Shown here piece by piece: positions 1 through 8,130 of a stretch of 64,000 nt of DNA (within the stretch, counting starts at the first letter, position 1; every line of letters begins with the position of its first letter). A program made the position numbers and the translations under genes. The notes under the pieces are model-generated. The model ran no database searches. It was not told the origin of the DNA and was given only the letters and a program-made list of their open reading frames with translations. Origin of the DNA: Streptomyces yangpuensis (lineage in GTDB: Bacteria > Actinomycetota > Actinomycetes > Streptomycetales > Streptomycetaceae); NCBI RefSeq assembly GCF_001005295.1, contig NZ_LBMK01000003.1:198579-262578 (forward strand), written 5' to 3'.

Positions 1-1508
1 ACTTCCTGGCGGTGGCGGACGCGGTCAGTCCGGACCGGCCGGTGCACCTGGTCGGCCACGACTGGGGTTCGGTGCAGGGCTGGGAGTTCGCGACGGTCGG
101 CCGCACGGAGGGGCGGATCGCGTCCTTCACGTCGATGTCGGGGCCCTCCCTGGACCACTTCGGGCACTGGATCAGGAAGCGCATGGCGCGGCCGACGCCG
201 CGGGCGGCGGCGCAGCTCCTCGGCCAGGGCGCCAAGTCCTGGTACGTCTACATGCTGCACACCCCCGTGCTGCCGGAGCTCGCCTGGCGCGGACCGCTCG
301 GCAAGCGGTGGCCCAAGATGCTGCAGCGCGTCGAGAAGGTGCCGGCCGGCTCCTACCCGACGGCCTCGCTGCCCTCGGACGCGGCGAACGGGGCCTGGCT
401 CTACCGCGACAACGTGCGCCCGAGGCTGCGCCGGCCGCGCTCCGACGCGTACGCCCACGTACCGGTACAGCTGATCACTCCGACCGGTGACGCGTTCCTG
501 TCCGAGCGGCTCTACGACGGCCTGGAGCGGTGGGCCCCGGACCTGCTGCGGCGGACCCTGCCCGCCAAGCACTGGATACCGCGGACCCGGCCCGACCAGC
601 TGGCCTCCTGGATCACCGAGTTCGTCACGGCCCGGGAGGAGCCGGCCGCGCGGGCACCGGAGCAGAAGGCCCCGGCCAGGTACGCCGACCGCTTCGGCGG
701 CCAGCTGGTCCTGGTCACCGGCGCGGCCAGCGGGATCGGCCGGGCCACCGCCTTCGCCTTCGCCGAGGCGGGAGCACGGGTGGTGGCCGTGGACCGCGAC
801 GAGGAGGGTGCGGCGCGCACGGCCGACATGGCCCGCCTGGTCGGCGCCCCCGAGGCGTGGGCGGAGTGCGTGGACGTCAGCGACGAGCAGGCGATGGAGA
901 AGCTGGCGGCGAAGGTCGCCGCCGAGTACGGGATCGTCGACGTCCTGGTCAACAACGCCGGGATCGGCCTGTCCGGGGCCTTCCTCGACACCACGGCCGA
1001 GGACTGGAAGAAGGTCCTGGACGTCAATCTGTGGGGCGTCATCCACGGCTGCCGGATCTTCGGGAAGCAGATGGCCGAGCGCGGCCAGGGCGGGCACATC
1101 GTCAACACCGCCTCGGCCGCGGCCTATCTGCCCTCCCGCACCCTGCCCGCCTACAGCACCTCGAAGGCGGCGGTGCTGATGCTGTCGGAGTGCCTGCGCG
1201 CGGAACTCGCCTCGAAGTCCATCGGCGTCTCCGCGATCTGCCCCGGCATCGTCAACACCAACATCACCGCGACCTCTCGCTTCGCCGGGGTGGACGAGGC
1301 CGAGGAGAAGCGACGCCAGGAACGCTCCTCGCGGCTGTACGGCCTGCGCAACTTCCCGCCGGAGAAGGTCGCCGACGCGATCCTGCGCGCCGTCGTCCGC
1401 AACGAGGCGGTCGTGCCGGTCACGCCCGAGTCCAAGGGCGCCCTGTGGATGTCCCGGTTCGCCCCGCGCGCCCTGCGGCGCATCGCCCGGCTGGAGCCCC
1501 GGCTGTGA
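1..1508 (+). CDS. EphD-like alpha/beta hydrolase fused to short-chain dehydrogenase (5' end outside window)
   Basis: The reading frame is open to the left edge, so the N-terminus is missing. Counting from the GTG at 12, residues 1-210 are the end of an alpha/beta hydrolase: GHDWGS nucleophile elbow (Asp17), a candidate acid Asp160 in PTGD and His187. Residues 230-470 form a short-chain dehydrogenase with the TGAASGIG nucleotide loop (236-243), NNAG (314-317) and the Ser368-Tyr381-Lys385 triad (YSTSK). This domain order matches mycobacterial EphD, in which an epoxide-hydrolase-like domain is fused to an NAD(P)-dependent reductase. The substrate is unknown; lipid-derived epoxides or alcohols are a guess from the family. 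It is probably soluble. A hairpin terminator follows. The fusion is clear; the biological role is not. Confidence 0.85.
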   Translation, partial: FLAVADAVSPDRPVHLVGHDWGSVQGWEFATVGRTEGRIASFTSMSGPSLDHFGHWIRKRMARPTPRAAAQLLGQGAKSWYVYMLHTPVLPELAWRGPLGKRWPKMLQRVEKVPAGSYPTASLPSDAANGAWLYRDNVRPRLRRPRSDAYAHVPVQLITPTGDAFLSERLYDGLERWAPDLLRRTLPAKHWIPRTRPDQLASWITEFVTAREEPAARAPEQKAPARYADRFGGQLVLVTGAASGIGRATAFAFAEAGARVVAVDRDEEGAARTADMARLVGAPEAWAECVDVSDEQAMEKLAAKVAAEYGIVDVLVNNAGIGLSGAFLDTTAEDWKKVLDVNLWGVIHGCRIFGKQMAERGQGGHIVNTASAAAYLPSRTLPAYSTSKAAVLMLSECLRAELASKSIGVSAICPGIVNTNITATSRFAGVDEAEEKRRQERSSRLYGLRNFPPEKVADAILRAVVRNEAVVPVTPESKGALWMSRFAPRALRRIARLEPRL

Positions 1509-1541
1509 CCGGGGTCCCGGATCCGTCGCGCGTGCACGGCC

Positions 1542-1573
1542 GCGCGGGGGCCGCGGGATCGGTGCCCCCGCGC
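1542..1573 (+). terminator. Hairpin terminator after the EphD-like gene
   Basis: Perfect 10-bp arms (GCGCGGGGGC at 1542-1551 and its complement at 1564-1573) with a 12-nt loop, 33 bp after the stop codon. No T-run follows, as is common for Streptomyces terminators. Confidence 0.6.
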
Positions 1574-1733
1574 AGAGAGCCCGGCACGGCCATATCCGGC
1601 TTCTGCCGGCGGTCGTACCATCCCTCGCAGGAGGGCTCGCTGCGCAGGGCGGTCGAGTACCTTGCGGCTTCGCCTGCCGCCCGGGCCGCAGCCGGCGCGG
1701 GCGGCCGAGCCGCCATGTCGTAGGGAGCCGGGA

Positions 1734-2648
1734 TTGTCCGATCAGGCCGTAGCCGAGTACCGGATCGAGGATCTGGCGCACCACAGCGGAGCGACGGTGC
1801 GCACGATCCGCGCGTACCAGGACCGCGGTCTGCTGCCCAAGCCGGAACGGCGGGGCCGCTCCAACGTCTACCGGGACACGCACCTGGCGCGGCTGCGCCA
1901 GATCGCCGACCTGCTGGACCGCGGCTACACCCTGGCGTCCATCAAGGAGCTGCTGGAGGCCTGGGACGCGGGACGCGGACTGGGCGGCGTACTGGGGCTG
2001 GTCGCGGAGGTGCACGGGCCGTGGACCGATGAGGAGGCGGCCCGGATCAGCCGGGAGGAGTTGAACGCACGGTTCGGCGGCCTGCCCGACGACCAAGCGG
2101 TGAGCGAGGCCTGCGATCTGGGTGTGCTGGAGCGGATCCCGGGGCGCCCGGACCAGTTCCTCGTGCCGTCCCCGCAGGAACTGGCGGTGGCGGCAGAGCT
2201 GTACGCGGCCGGGGTGCCGCTCGCGGCGATCACCGGTCACCTCCGGGAACTGCGGGGTCAGGTGGAGCACATCGCCTCGCGGTTCCTGGAGTTCACCACC
2301 GAGCACGTCTTCGCGCGCTACCTCGGGCAGGTGCCGCCCACCGACGCGGACGCCGCGGAGGCGGCGACGATGGTGCGGCGGCTGCGGCCGCTGGCGCAGC
2401 AGACCGTGGACGCGGAACTGGCGCGGGCGATGCGGCTCTTCGCGACCCGGCACCTCCAGCGGCATCTGGGAGCGGCGGGGACGCCGCAGCCGACGGGCCC
2501 CTCGCCGGTGGCCCTGCCCGCCGGAACGGTACGCGCGGTGCAGGAGCTGGTCGGCGCCGAGCACGTGGCGGAGTTCGTGCGGGCCGCGACGGAGCGGGAG
2601 ATCCAGGCCCGGACGATGAACGATCTGGCACGTCGGCGGGACCGGTAG
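1734..2648 (+). CDS. MerR-family transcriptional regulator
   Basis: A 304-residue protein. I chose the TTG at 1734 because AGGGAG (1722-1727) lies 6 nt upstream; longer in-frame starts lack a ribosome site. Residues 5-75 are a MerR winged helix: an N-terminal YRIEDLAHHSGATVRTIRAY helix-turn-helix, the RGLLP turn, then a wing and a dimer helix containing LRQIADLLDRGYTL. The C-terminal 220 residues have no cysteine-rich metal site, so an organic ligand or a partner protein is more likely than a metal. It may bind a spaced promoter as a dimer, as the family does. The next gene is convergent and the upstream gene ends with a terminator, so it looks monocistronic. Target genes are unknown. Confidence 0.85.
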   Translation: MSDQAVAEYRIEDLAHHSGATVRTIRAYQDRGLLPKPERRGRSNVYRDTHLARLRQIADLLDRGYTLASIKELLEAWDAGRGLGGVLGLVAEVHGPWTDEEAARISREELNARFGGLPDDQAVSEACDLGVLERIPGRPDQFLVPSPQELAVAAELYAAGVPLAAITGHLRELRGQVEHIASRFLEFTTEHVFARYLGQVPPTDADAAEAATMVRRLRPLAQQTVDAELARAMRLFATRHLQRHLGAAGTPQPTGPSPVALPAGTVRAVQELVGAEHVAEFVRAATEREIQARTMNDLARRRDR

Positions 2649-2661
2649 CGCCTGAGCGGAT

Positions 2662-2750
2662 CGGTCCACAGGTTCCACAGGGCGGATCACGCGTTTGTCG
2701 TCAAAACCCGCCCAAACGGCTGTGGACAAGTGTCCTTTTCCTGTGGGTAA
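2662..2750. promoter_or_regulatory. Small group of DnaA boxes in a convergent intergenic region
   Basis: On the minus strand there is a perfect Streptomyces-type DnaA box TTGTCCACA (2721-2729 read as TGTGGACAA) and a one-mismatch box TTACCCACA (2742-2750). Two weaker plus-strand matches lie at 2662-2670 (CGGTCCACA) and 2671-2679 (GGTTCCACA). The region sits between two gene ends, so a promoter role is unlikely. Confidence 0.45.
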
Positions 2751-2763
2751 CCGGGACGGCGTC

Positions 2764-3591
2764 TCACCCTACGGTCCGGTAGGCGTCCCGGTCGGGGCTC
2801 GCGCCGTCTCCTGGCCCGGTCGCGGGGAGCGCGGCTGGTACGGCCGTTGCGCCCGGACCCGGCTCGGCCCCGCGGGTCCCCCGGTCCGTACGGCCCGTGC
2901 CGCCCTTCGTGCCGGATCCGTAGAGGAAGGTGGCCAGGGCCAGCCCGACGATCCCGCCGAACAACTGGGCGGCGACGAAGCCCGGCAGCGAACCGGGCGC
3001 GATGCCGGTGAAGGAATCGCTGAAGCTGCGCCCGATGGTGCCGGCCGGGTTGGCGAAGGAGCCGGAGGAGGTGAACCAGATCGCGGCCGCTATGTAAGCC
3101 GCCACCGCCGCCGGGATGAAACGGGCGCGCCCGATGCGCCCCAGCCCCTGGATCACGAGGACGAGACCGGCCGTGGCGATCACCTCTCCGACGAGCAGGT
3201 GGCCCCCGTCGAGGGCCTGCGTGGCGAAGGCGCCCGGGGTCCGGCCGAACATGGCCTCCGCGAGGAAGGCGCCGCCGATGGCCCCGGCCGTCTGGGCCGC
3301 GACGTAGACGGGCACCTCGCGCCCGCCGACCCCCTCGCCGCCCGTGCGGCGGGTCCACCAGGAGGTGAGGGTCACCACCGGGTTGAGGTGGGCGCCGGAC
3401 AGCGGCCCGAAGAGGGTGATGATCAGCCCGAGGCCGATGGCCGAAACGAACGAGTTGGCGATGAGGGCGACACCGGTGTCGGTGCTGAGCTCCGCGGCCT
3501 TGAGCCCGGAGCCGATCACGACCACGAGCAGGCCGGCGGTTCCGATCAGCTCGGCAGCCGCACGGCGTGGCAGAGAGGTGTGGACTGTCAT
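2764..3591 (-). CDS. MIP-family aquaporin/solute channel
   Basis: A 275-residue membrane channel with six hydrophobic segments and the two half-helix signatures of the aquaporin family: NPV (in AHLNPVVTL) and NPA (in FANPAGTIGRS). Such channels pass water or small uncharged solutes across the cytoplasmic membrane. The residue after the second NPA is Gly, where water-selective members usually have the selectivity-filter Arg. This suggests a wider pore, perhaps for glycerol-like solutes or undissociated arsenite. The C-terminal 45 residues are Pro/Gly/Ala-rich and probably disordered. The ATG has a strong upstream GGGGGAG. An inverted repeat lies upstream (3619-3644). No ars or glycerol genes flank it, so the substrate stays open. 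Confidence 0.85.
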   Translation of the reverse strand: MTVHTSLPRRAAAELIGTAGLLVVVIGSGLKAAELSTDTGVALIANSFVSAIGLGLIITLFGPLSGAHLNPVVTLTSWWTRRTGGEGVGGREVPVYVAAQTAGAIGGAFLAEAMFGRTPGAFATQALDGGHLLVGEVIATAGLVLVIQGLGRIGRARFIPAAVAAYIAAAIWFTSSGSFANPAGTIGRSFSDSFTGIAPGSLPGFVAAQLFGGIVGLALATFLYGSGTKGGTGRTDRGTRGAEPGPGATAVPAALPATGPGDGASPDRDAYRTVG

Positions 3592-3618
3592 GGTTCTCCC
3601 CCAGGGCGGAAGTGATAA

Positions 3619-3644
3619 TGGAAAGCATATTCCGCATCCTGGAA
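3619..3644. promoter_or_regulatory. AT-rich inverted-repeat region upstream of the aquaporin
   Basis: TGGAAAGCATATTCC (3619-3633) has GGAA/TTCC half sites 6 bp apart. A second GGAA (3641-3644) makes an overlapping TTCC-N7-GGAA. The element resembles IclR-type operators (TGGAA...TTCCA) and is AT-rich for this genome. Candidate operator only. Confidence 0.3.
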
Positions 3645-3734
3645 TGATGGTAGAGGGCGTCCACCACCGTGCGGCACCGCGAACCCCGCGAAAATCCCTG
3701 CCGGAAGGTCTCCCGGGCGGGCACGCTGGGGTTC

Positions 3735-4274
3735 ATGGATGAAAGACGCACCGTGAAGGTGTCCAAATACGTCTCGAAACACCTGCGGCACCAGCCGGAA
3801 CGGATCGGACTGGTGCTCGACGCCAACGGCTGGGTGGAGATCGACGACCTGCTGGGCGCCGCCGCCGCGCACGGCTTCCACTTCAGCCGCGCCGAGCTCG
3901 ATCACGTCGTGGCAGCCAACGACAAGCAGCGGTTCGCCGTCGACGGAACCCGCATCCGGGCCAGCCAGGGACACACCGTGGCCGTGGACCTGGACCTTCC
4001 GGAGGCCGAACCGCCCGCCTACCTCTACCACGGCACCGTGGCCGCCGCCCTCGACCCAATCCGCGCCGAAGGCCTGCGCCCGATGGCCCGCCACCATGTG
4101 CACCTGTCCCCCGACCGGGAGACCGCGACCCGGGTGGGCGCGCGCCGCGGCCGGCCCGTCGTGCTCAGCGTGGACGCTGCGGCGATGCGTGCGGCCGGGC
4201 ACGTCTTCCGGATCAGCGCCAACGGGGTATGGCTGGTGGACGCCGTACCCCCGCAGTTCCTGCGCTTCCAGTAA
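3735..4274 (+). CDS. kptA: RNA 2'-phosphotransferase, Tpt1/KptA family
   Basis: A 179-residue protein, normal length for KptA. The ATG at 3735 starts MDERRTVKVSKYVSKHLRH, which aligns with family N-termini. Conserved pieces include LRHQPERIGL, YLYHGT, HVHLS and the ending NGVWLVDAVPP. These hold the His and Arg residues that bind the RNA phosphate and NAD. The enzyme moves a 2'-phosphate from RNA to NAD, giving ADP-ribose 1''-2''-cyclic phosphate. In eukaryotes this completes tRNA splicing; in bacteria its substrate is unclear, and ADP-ribosylation of nucleic-acid ends has been shown for some members. It is transcribed away from the aquaporin and convergent with the next gene. The family call is firm; the cellular role is open. 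Confidence 0.85.
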   Translation: MDERRTVKVSKYVSKHLRHQPERIGLVLDANGWVEIDDLLGAAAAHGFHFSRAELDHVVAANDKQRFAVDGTRIRASQGHTVAVDLDLPEAEPPAYLYHGTVAAALDPIRAEGLRPMARHHVHLSPDRETATRVGARRGRPVVLSVDAAAMRAAGHVFRISANGVWLVDAVPPQFLRFQ

Positions 4275-4287
4275 CCGAACCCTGCAC

Positions 4288-4344
4288 CCTCGCATGCGAG
4301 GTGACGCCCCATCCACCATCTGCCGCCGCTCCGCCCGGAGCGGC
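4288..4344. terminator. Convergent terminator region between kptA and the LLM oxidoreductase
   Basis: A 14-bp perfect palindrome CCTCGCATGCGAGG (4288-4301), then a hairpin with 9-bp arms (GCCGCTCCG 4325-4333 and its complement 4336-4344). It lies between two convergent genes and could stop both. Confidence 0.5.
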
Positions 4345-4357
4345 GACGGCCGGTCGG

Positions 4358-5263
4358 TCAGCTGTCGAGCTGCGCCAGGGCCTCGGTGGCGATCTTCTCG
4401 AAAACGGCCTCGTCGGCGGCGAAGTCGGAGTCCGGGATCGGCGCGTGGATCACCAGCTCCGTGAAGCCCAGCTCGCGGTGCCGGCCCGCGAAGTCGACGA
4501 ACGCGTCCACGGACGCCAGCACGGTATTGGCCTCGGGCGTGAAGCCGGTCAACAGGATCTTCTCCATGGGCTCGGAATCCCGGCCCATCTCGGCGCAGGC
4601 CTTGTCGAGCCGTGCGAGCTGCCCGCGCACAGCCTCCAGCGACTGCTCGGGCGTGCCGTCCTCGGAGAGCTTCGGGTCACCCGTGGTCACCCACGCCTGC
4701 CCGTACCGGGCGGCGAGCCGAAGACCGCGCGGTCCGGTCGCGGCAACCGCGAACGGCAGCCGCGGCTCCTGCACACAGCCGGGGAGGTTGCGGGCCTCCT
4801 CGGCGGAGTAGAAGGTGCCCTCGTGGCTCACTGAGCCCTCGGTCAGCAGCCGGTCCAGCAGCGACACGAATTCGGCGAAGCGATCGGCGCGCTCACGCGG
4901 GGACCATGCCTCCTGGCCCAGGGCCGTCGCGTCGAACCCGTTGCCGCCGGCGCCGATGCCAAGGGTGATACGGCCGCCCGAGACATCGTCCAGGGTGATG
5001 AGGTCCTTGGCGAGGGTCACCGGGTGGCGGAAGTTCGGTGAGGTCACGAGCGTGCCCAGACGCAGCCGTTCGGTGGCGGCAGCCGCGGCGGTCAGGGTGG
5101 GCACCGCACCGAACCAGGGGCCGTCGCGGAAGGTCCGCCATGACAGGTGGTCGTAGGTGTAGGCGGTGTGGAACCCGAGCTGCTCGGCCCGCAGCCACTG
5201 GTCCCGACCCCCCTCATGCCATCGACGTACCGGAAGGATCACCGTGCTCAGACGCAGACTCAT
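4358..5263 (-). CDS. LLM-class F420-dependent oxidoreductase
   Basis: A 301-residue protein of the luciferase-like monooxygenase fold (TIM barrel). The start MSLRLSTVILP, the YDHLSW segment, a TLVTSPNFRHPVTLAKDLITLD strand-helix run and GRITLGIGAGG are typical of the F420-dependent branch common in actinobacteria. Such enzymes carry out hydride transfer with F420 or FMN; the substrate cannot be told from sequence. It is soluble, without signal peptide. The ATG at 5263 sits 25 bp left of a parS pair. It is convergent with kptA and shares a terminator region. Whether it uses F420 or flavin is an inference from its closest-looking family. Confidence 0.8.
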   Translation of the reverse strand: MSLRLSTVILPVRRWHEGGRDQWLRAEQLGFHTAYTYDHLSWRTFRDGPWFGAVPTLTAAAAATERLRLGTLVTSPNFRHPVTLAKDLITLDDVSGGRITLGIGAGGNGFDATALGQEAWSPRERADRFAEFVSLLDRLLTEGSVSHEGTFYSAEEARNLPGCVQEPRLPFAVAATGPRGLRLAARYGQAWVTTGDPKLSEDGTPEQSLEAVRGQLARLDKACAEMGRDSEPMEKILLTGFTPEANTVLASVDAFVDFAGRHRELGFTELVIHAPIPDSDFAADEAVFEKIATEALAQLDS

Positions 5264-5287
5264 GCATCGAGCCTACGGCGGGCCGAT

Positions 5288-5301
5288 GTTTCACGTGAAA
5301 C
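5288..5301. promoter_or_regulatory. parS site (ParB binding)
   Basis: Perfect 14-bp palindrome GTTTCACGTGAAAC, first of a pair with centres 29 bp apart, in the gap between the divergent LLM oxidoreductase and HAD genes. Confidence 0.95.
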
Positions 5302-5316
5302 ATCGGGCCACTCGAT

Positions 5317-5330
5317 GTTTCACGTGAAAC
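5317..5330. promoter_or_regulatory. parS site (ParB binding)
   Basis: Second perfect GTTTCACGTGAAAC of the pair. Both copies are preceded by CGAT, so the flank is partly repeated too. Confidence 0.95.
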
Positions 5331-5398
5331 AGCGCCCTCCACGGCAGCCTGGCTTGATCATGGTCCGGTCCTCCCGTCCCATGGGCGAAGATGGAGCC

Positions 5399-6274
5399 GT
5401 GACCTCGGCTCCTCAGTGCCCGGACGGGCCCACCCCCACTCCCCGGCTCATCGCCACCGACCTCGACGGCACCCTGCTGCGCGACGACCAGTCCGTCTCG
5501 CCGCGTACCGTCGCCGCACTCGCCGCAGCCGAGGAGGCGGGCATCGAGGTCTTCTTCGTCACGGGCCGCCCCGCACGGTGGATGGACGTGGTCGCCGACC
5601 ACGTCCACGGTCACGGCCTCGCGATCTGCGCCAATGGCGCGGCGGTGGTCGACCTGCATTCCGGACGGGAGTTCGTACAGGTCAGAGCCCTCCCGAGGAC
5701 GGCCGCACTCTCCGTCGTCGAAGCTCTGCGTGCGGCGGCACCCGGGACGTCCTTCGCGGTCGAACTGACCACCGGCATCAACTACGAGCCCGCCTACCCG
5801 CCCTTCTTCAAGGATCCGGGCGCCAGGCTCGCGGCCGCCGAGCACCTGCTCCAGGAGAACACGGGCGAAGACGAAGGCCCAGCGCCCGTACTCAAGCTGC
5901 TGGCACACCACTCCGAAATCGCCCCGGACGAGTTCCTCGCACTGGCCCGCTCCGCCGCCGGCGCGTACGCGTCGATCACCCGGTCCAGCCCCACCTCCCT
6001 GCTGGAGATCAGTGGGCACGGCGTGTCCAAGGCGAGCACGCTGGCGCTGTGCTGTGCCGAACGGGGCATCTCCCCGGACCAGGTGGTCGCTTTCGGGGAC
6101 ATGCCGAACGACGTGGAGATGCTCAGCTGGGCCGGCACCTCCTACGCGATGGGCAACGCCCACCCCGATGTGATCGCGGCCGCGTCCGGCCGTACGGTCG
6201 CCAACAACGAGGACGGGGTCGCCCTCGTCATCGAACGCATCCTGGCCGAAAGGCTCGCGCGGCACGAGGCGTAG
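5399..6274 (+). CDS. HAD-superfamily (Cof-type) hydrolase
   Basis: A 291-residue protein from the GTG at 5399; in-frame ATGs at 5360 and 5381 are alternatives and no start has a strong ribosome site. Motif I is DLDGTLL near the N-terminus, motif II is the Thr of FVTGRP, the motif III Lys lies near GVSKASTL, and motif IV is FGDMPNDVEML. The large cap between motifs II and III and the length fit the Cof (IIB) group, which removes phosphate from sugar phosphates, nucleotides or flavin and PLP precursors. It is cytoplasmic. The gene begins about 70 bp after a parS pair and runs head-on toward the sensor-kinase gene. The substrate is unknown. Confidence 0.85.
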   Translation: MTSAPQCPDGPTPTPRLIATDLDGTLLRDDQSVSPRTVAALAAAEEAGIEVFFVTGRPARWMDVVADHVHGHGLAICANGAAVVDLHSGREFVQVRALPRTAALSVVEALRAAAPGTSFAVELTTGINYEPAYPPFFKDPGARLAAAEHLLQENTGEDEGPAPVLKLLAHHSEIAPDEFLALARSAAGAYASITRSSPTSLLEISGHGVSKASTLALCCAERGISPDQVVAFGDMPNDVEMLSWAGTSYAMGNAHPDVIAAASGRTVANNEDGVALVIERILAERLARHEA

Positions 6275-6354
6275 GCCGGGCAGGCGCAGCCGGACCGGAT
6301 TGGACCGGGCAAGCGCAGGCCAGGCAGGCCCAGACGCACGCCGGCCGGCCACCG

Positions 6355-8106
6355 CTACTGGAGCGGGGCCTCCCACACCAGGGTGGTCCCGCCGCCGTCC
6401 TCCCCGAGGCCCGGCCCGTAGGAGCTCGTGCCGCCCAGGGACTCCGCCCGCCGCCGCAGGTTGCGCAGGCCGCTGCGCCGACCGCTCTCGGGGATGCCCA
6501 CCCCGTCGTCGGCGACTTCCAACCGGACTCCGGGCCGGCCGTCGGGCAACGTGACGGTGCAGTCCAGGACCACCTCGATCCGGGACGCGTCGGCGTGCCG
6601 GAAGGCATTGGACAGCGCCTCACGCAAGGCGGCGATCAGGTTCTTGCCCACGAGCTCGCCGACGACCGTGTCGACCGGGCCGAGGAAGCGGTGTGCCGGT
6701 TTGAAGCCCAGCGGGACGGCCGCCATGTTGATCTCCCGCAGGACGCGGGTGCGCAGCCCGGACGGTGCCTCCGCGGGACCCTGCTGGAGGGCGAAGATCG
6801 CCGTACGGATCTCCTGGATCGTCACGTCCAGTTCGTCCACGGCCTTGCCCACGCCGTCGCGGACCTCGGGCACGATCGACCTGCGCTGGGCGCCCTCCAG
6901 CATCATCCCGGTGGCGAACAGCCGCTGGATGACCAGGTCGTGCAGGTCACGCGCGATCCGGTCGCGGTCCTCGAAGACCGCCAGCCGCTCCCGGTCGCGT
7001 TGCGCCTCGGCCATCATCAGCGCGAGCGCCGCCTGCGAGGCGAACTGGGTGGCCAGGGTCCGCTCGGACTCGCTGAAGGGCCGCCCGCCGCGGGCCCGCG
7101 GGGTGACCAGAGCGCCCAGGACCCGCCCGCCGCTGTGCAGGGGGAGCATCATGCAGGGGCCGAACGCGCTGGTGAGCGGACTGACCATGCGGGGGTCCGA
7201 CGAGGCATCGTCCGTGAAGACCGGCTCGCCGCACAGCAAATGGTCCACCACCGGACTCTCGGCCGGGATCACCACGCCGAGGGAGGTGGCCGCGCTCTCC
7301 GCCGAAACGGCGACGATCTCCATCCCGCCCTCCTCGGCCGGCAGCAGGACGATCCCGGCGGCGGAGTCGGCCAGGCGGCGGGCCTGTTCGGCCACCACCG
7401 AGAGGGCGTCGTCGGCGTCCCCGCCGGACAGCAGGGCGGTGGTGACGGCGACCGAGCCGTCGATCCAGCGCTCGCGCTGGGTGGCCGCCTCGTACAGCCG
7501 GGCGTTGCCGATGGCGATGCCCGCCTCGGTGGCCAGCACCCGGACCATGTGGACGTCGTAGTCGCTGAACTCGACGCCGCCGTGCTTCTCGGCGAGGTAC
7601 AGGTTGCCGAAGATCTCACCCTGCACCCTGATCGGGACACCGAGGAAGGTCTTCATGGGCGGGTGGTGCGCCGGGAAGCCGGCCGAGCGCGGGTCCTTCG
7701 TCAGGTCGGCGAGCCGGACGGTGTCCGAGTGCGAGATCAACGCTCCGAGCAGGCCCCGTTTCCCGTCCGGACGGTGGCCGATCTGCCGGGCCACCTCCGG
7801 GCTGATCCCGTACGTGACGAAGTCGGAGAGCCCGCGGCCCTCCGTGTCGACGACACCGAGCGCCGCGTAGCGGGCGTCCGCGAGCTCGGCCGCGGTCTCG
7901 CAGATGCGGTCGAGCGTGGAGTGCAGCTCCAGCCCGGTACCGACCGACCGCATGGCCTCCAGCAGCTGCGGCACCCGGGCCGTGAGCTCGGTCGACAGTC
8001 CGTGCAGGCTCTTGGTGGCCTCGGTGGCGGCGGCCAGGGGATCCGGTGTCCCCTGCGAGGGATCCGGCAGCGGATCCGATGAGTGCTGCGACGACTGCGC
8101 TGACAT
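6355..8106 (-). CDS. DosS/DevS-like sensor histidine kinase with two GAF domains
   Basis: A 583-residue protein without membrane segments. GAF-A (about 60-205) contains AHHPPMKTFLGVP at 146-158, matching the DosS/DosT region where, from memory, the haem-ligand His lies; His147 or His148 is the candidate here. GAF-B covers about 220-365. The HisKA_3 phospho-acceptor box RIARDLHDLVIQ carries His389. The C-terminus is an HATPase with a DGVGI-type G box and GLRNLRRRAESLGG. Mycobacterial DosS and DosT sense O2, NO or CO through haem. It lies next to cydCD on the same strand, 24 bp downstream, which supports a redox or oxygen role. No response-regulator gene is adjacent, so the partner is encoded elsewhere. 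Confidence 0.85.
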   Translation of the reverse strand: MSAQSSQHSSDPLPDPSQGTPDPLAAATEATKSLHGLSTELTARVPQLLEAMRSVGTGLELHSTLDRICETAAELADARYAALGVVDTEGRGLSDFVTYGISPEVARQIGHRPDGKRGLLGALISHSDTVRLADLTKDPRSAGFPAHHPPMKTFLGVPIRVQGEIFGNLYLAEKHGGVEFSDYDVHMVRVLATEAGIAIGNARLYEAATQRERWIDGSVAVTTALLSGGDADDALSVVAEQARRLADSAAGIVLLPAEEGGMEIVAVSAESAATSLGVVIPAESPVVDHLLCGEPVFTDDASSDPRMVSPLTSAFGPCMMLPLHSGGRVLGALVTPRARGGRPFSESERTLATQFASQAALALMMAEAQRDRERLAVFEDRDRIARDLHDLVIQRLFATGMMLEGAQRRSIVPEVRDGVGKAVDELDVTIQEIRTAIFALQQGPAEAPSGLRTRVLREINMAAVPLGFKPAHRFLGPVDTVVGELVGKNLIAALREALSNAFRHADASRIEVVLDCTVTLPDGRPGVRLEVADDGVGIPESGRRSGLRNLRRRAESLGGTSSYGPGLGEDGGGTTLVWEAPLQ

Positions 8107-8130
8107 GTCCTTGAGCCTAGTTAGTCCCCA

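Noticed and set aside
5416..8082. An 888-codon plus-strand frame over the HAD gene and sensor kinase
   Set aside because: The same artefact: it overlaps two recognised genes, one in another frame and one on the other strand.
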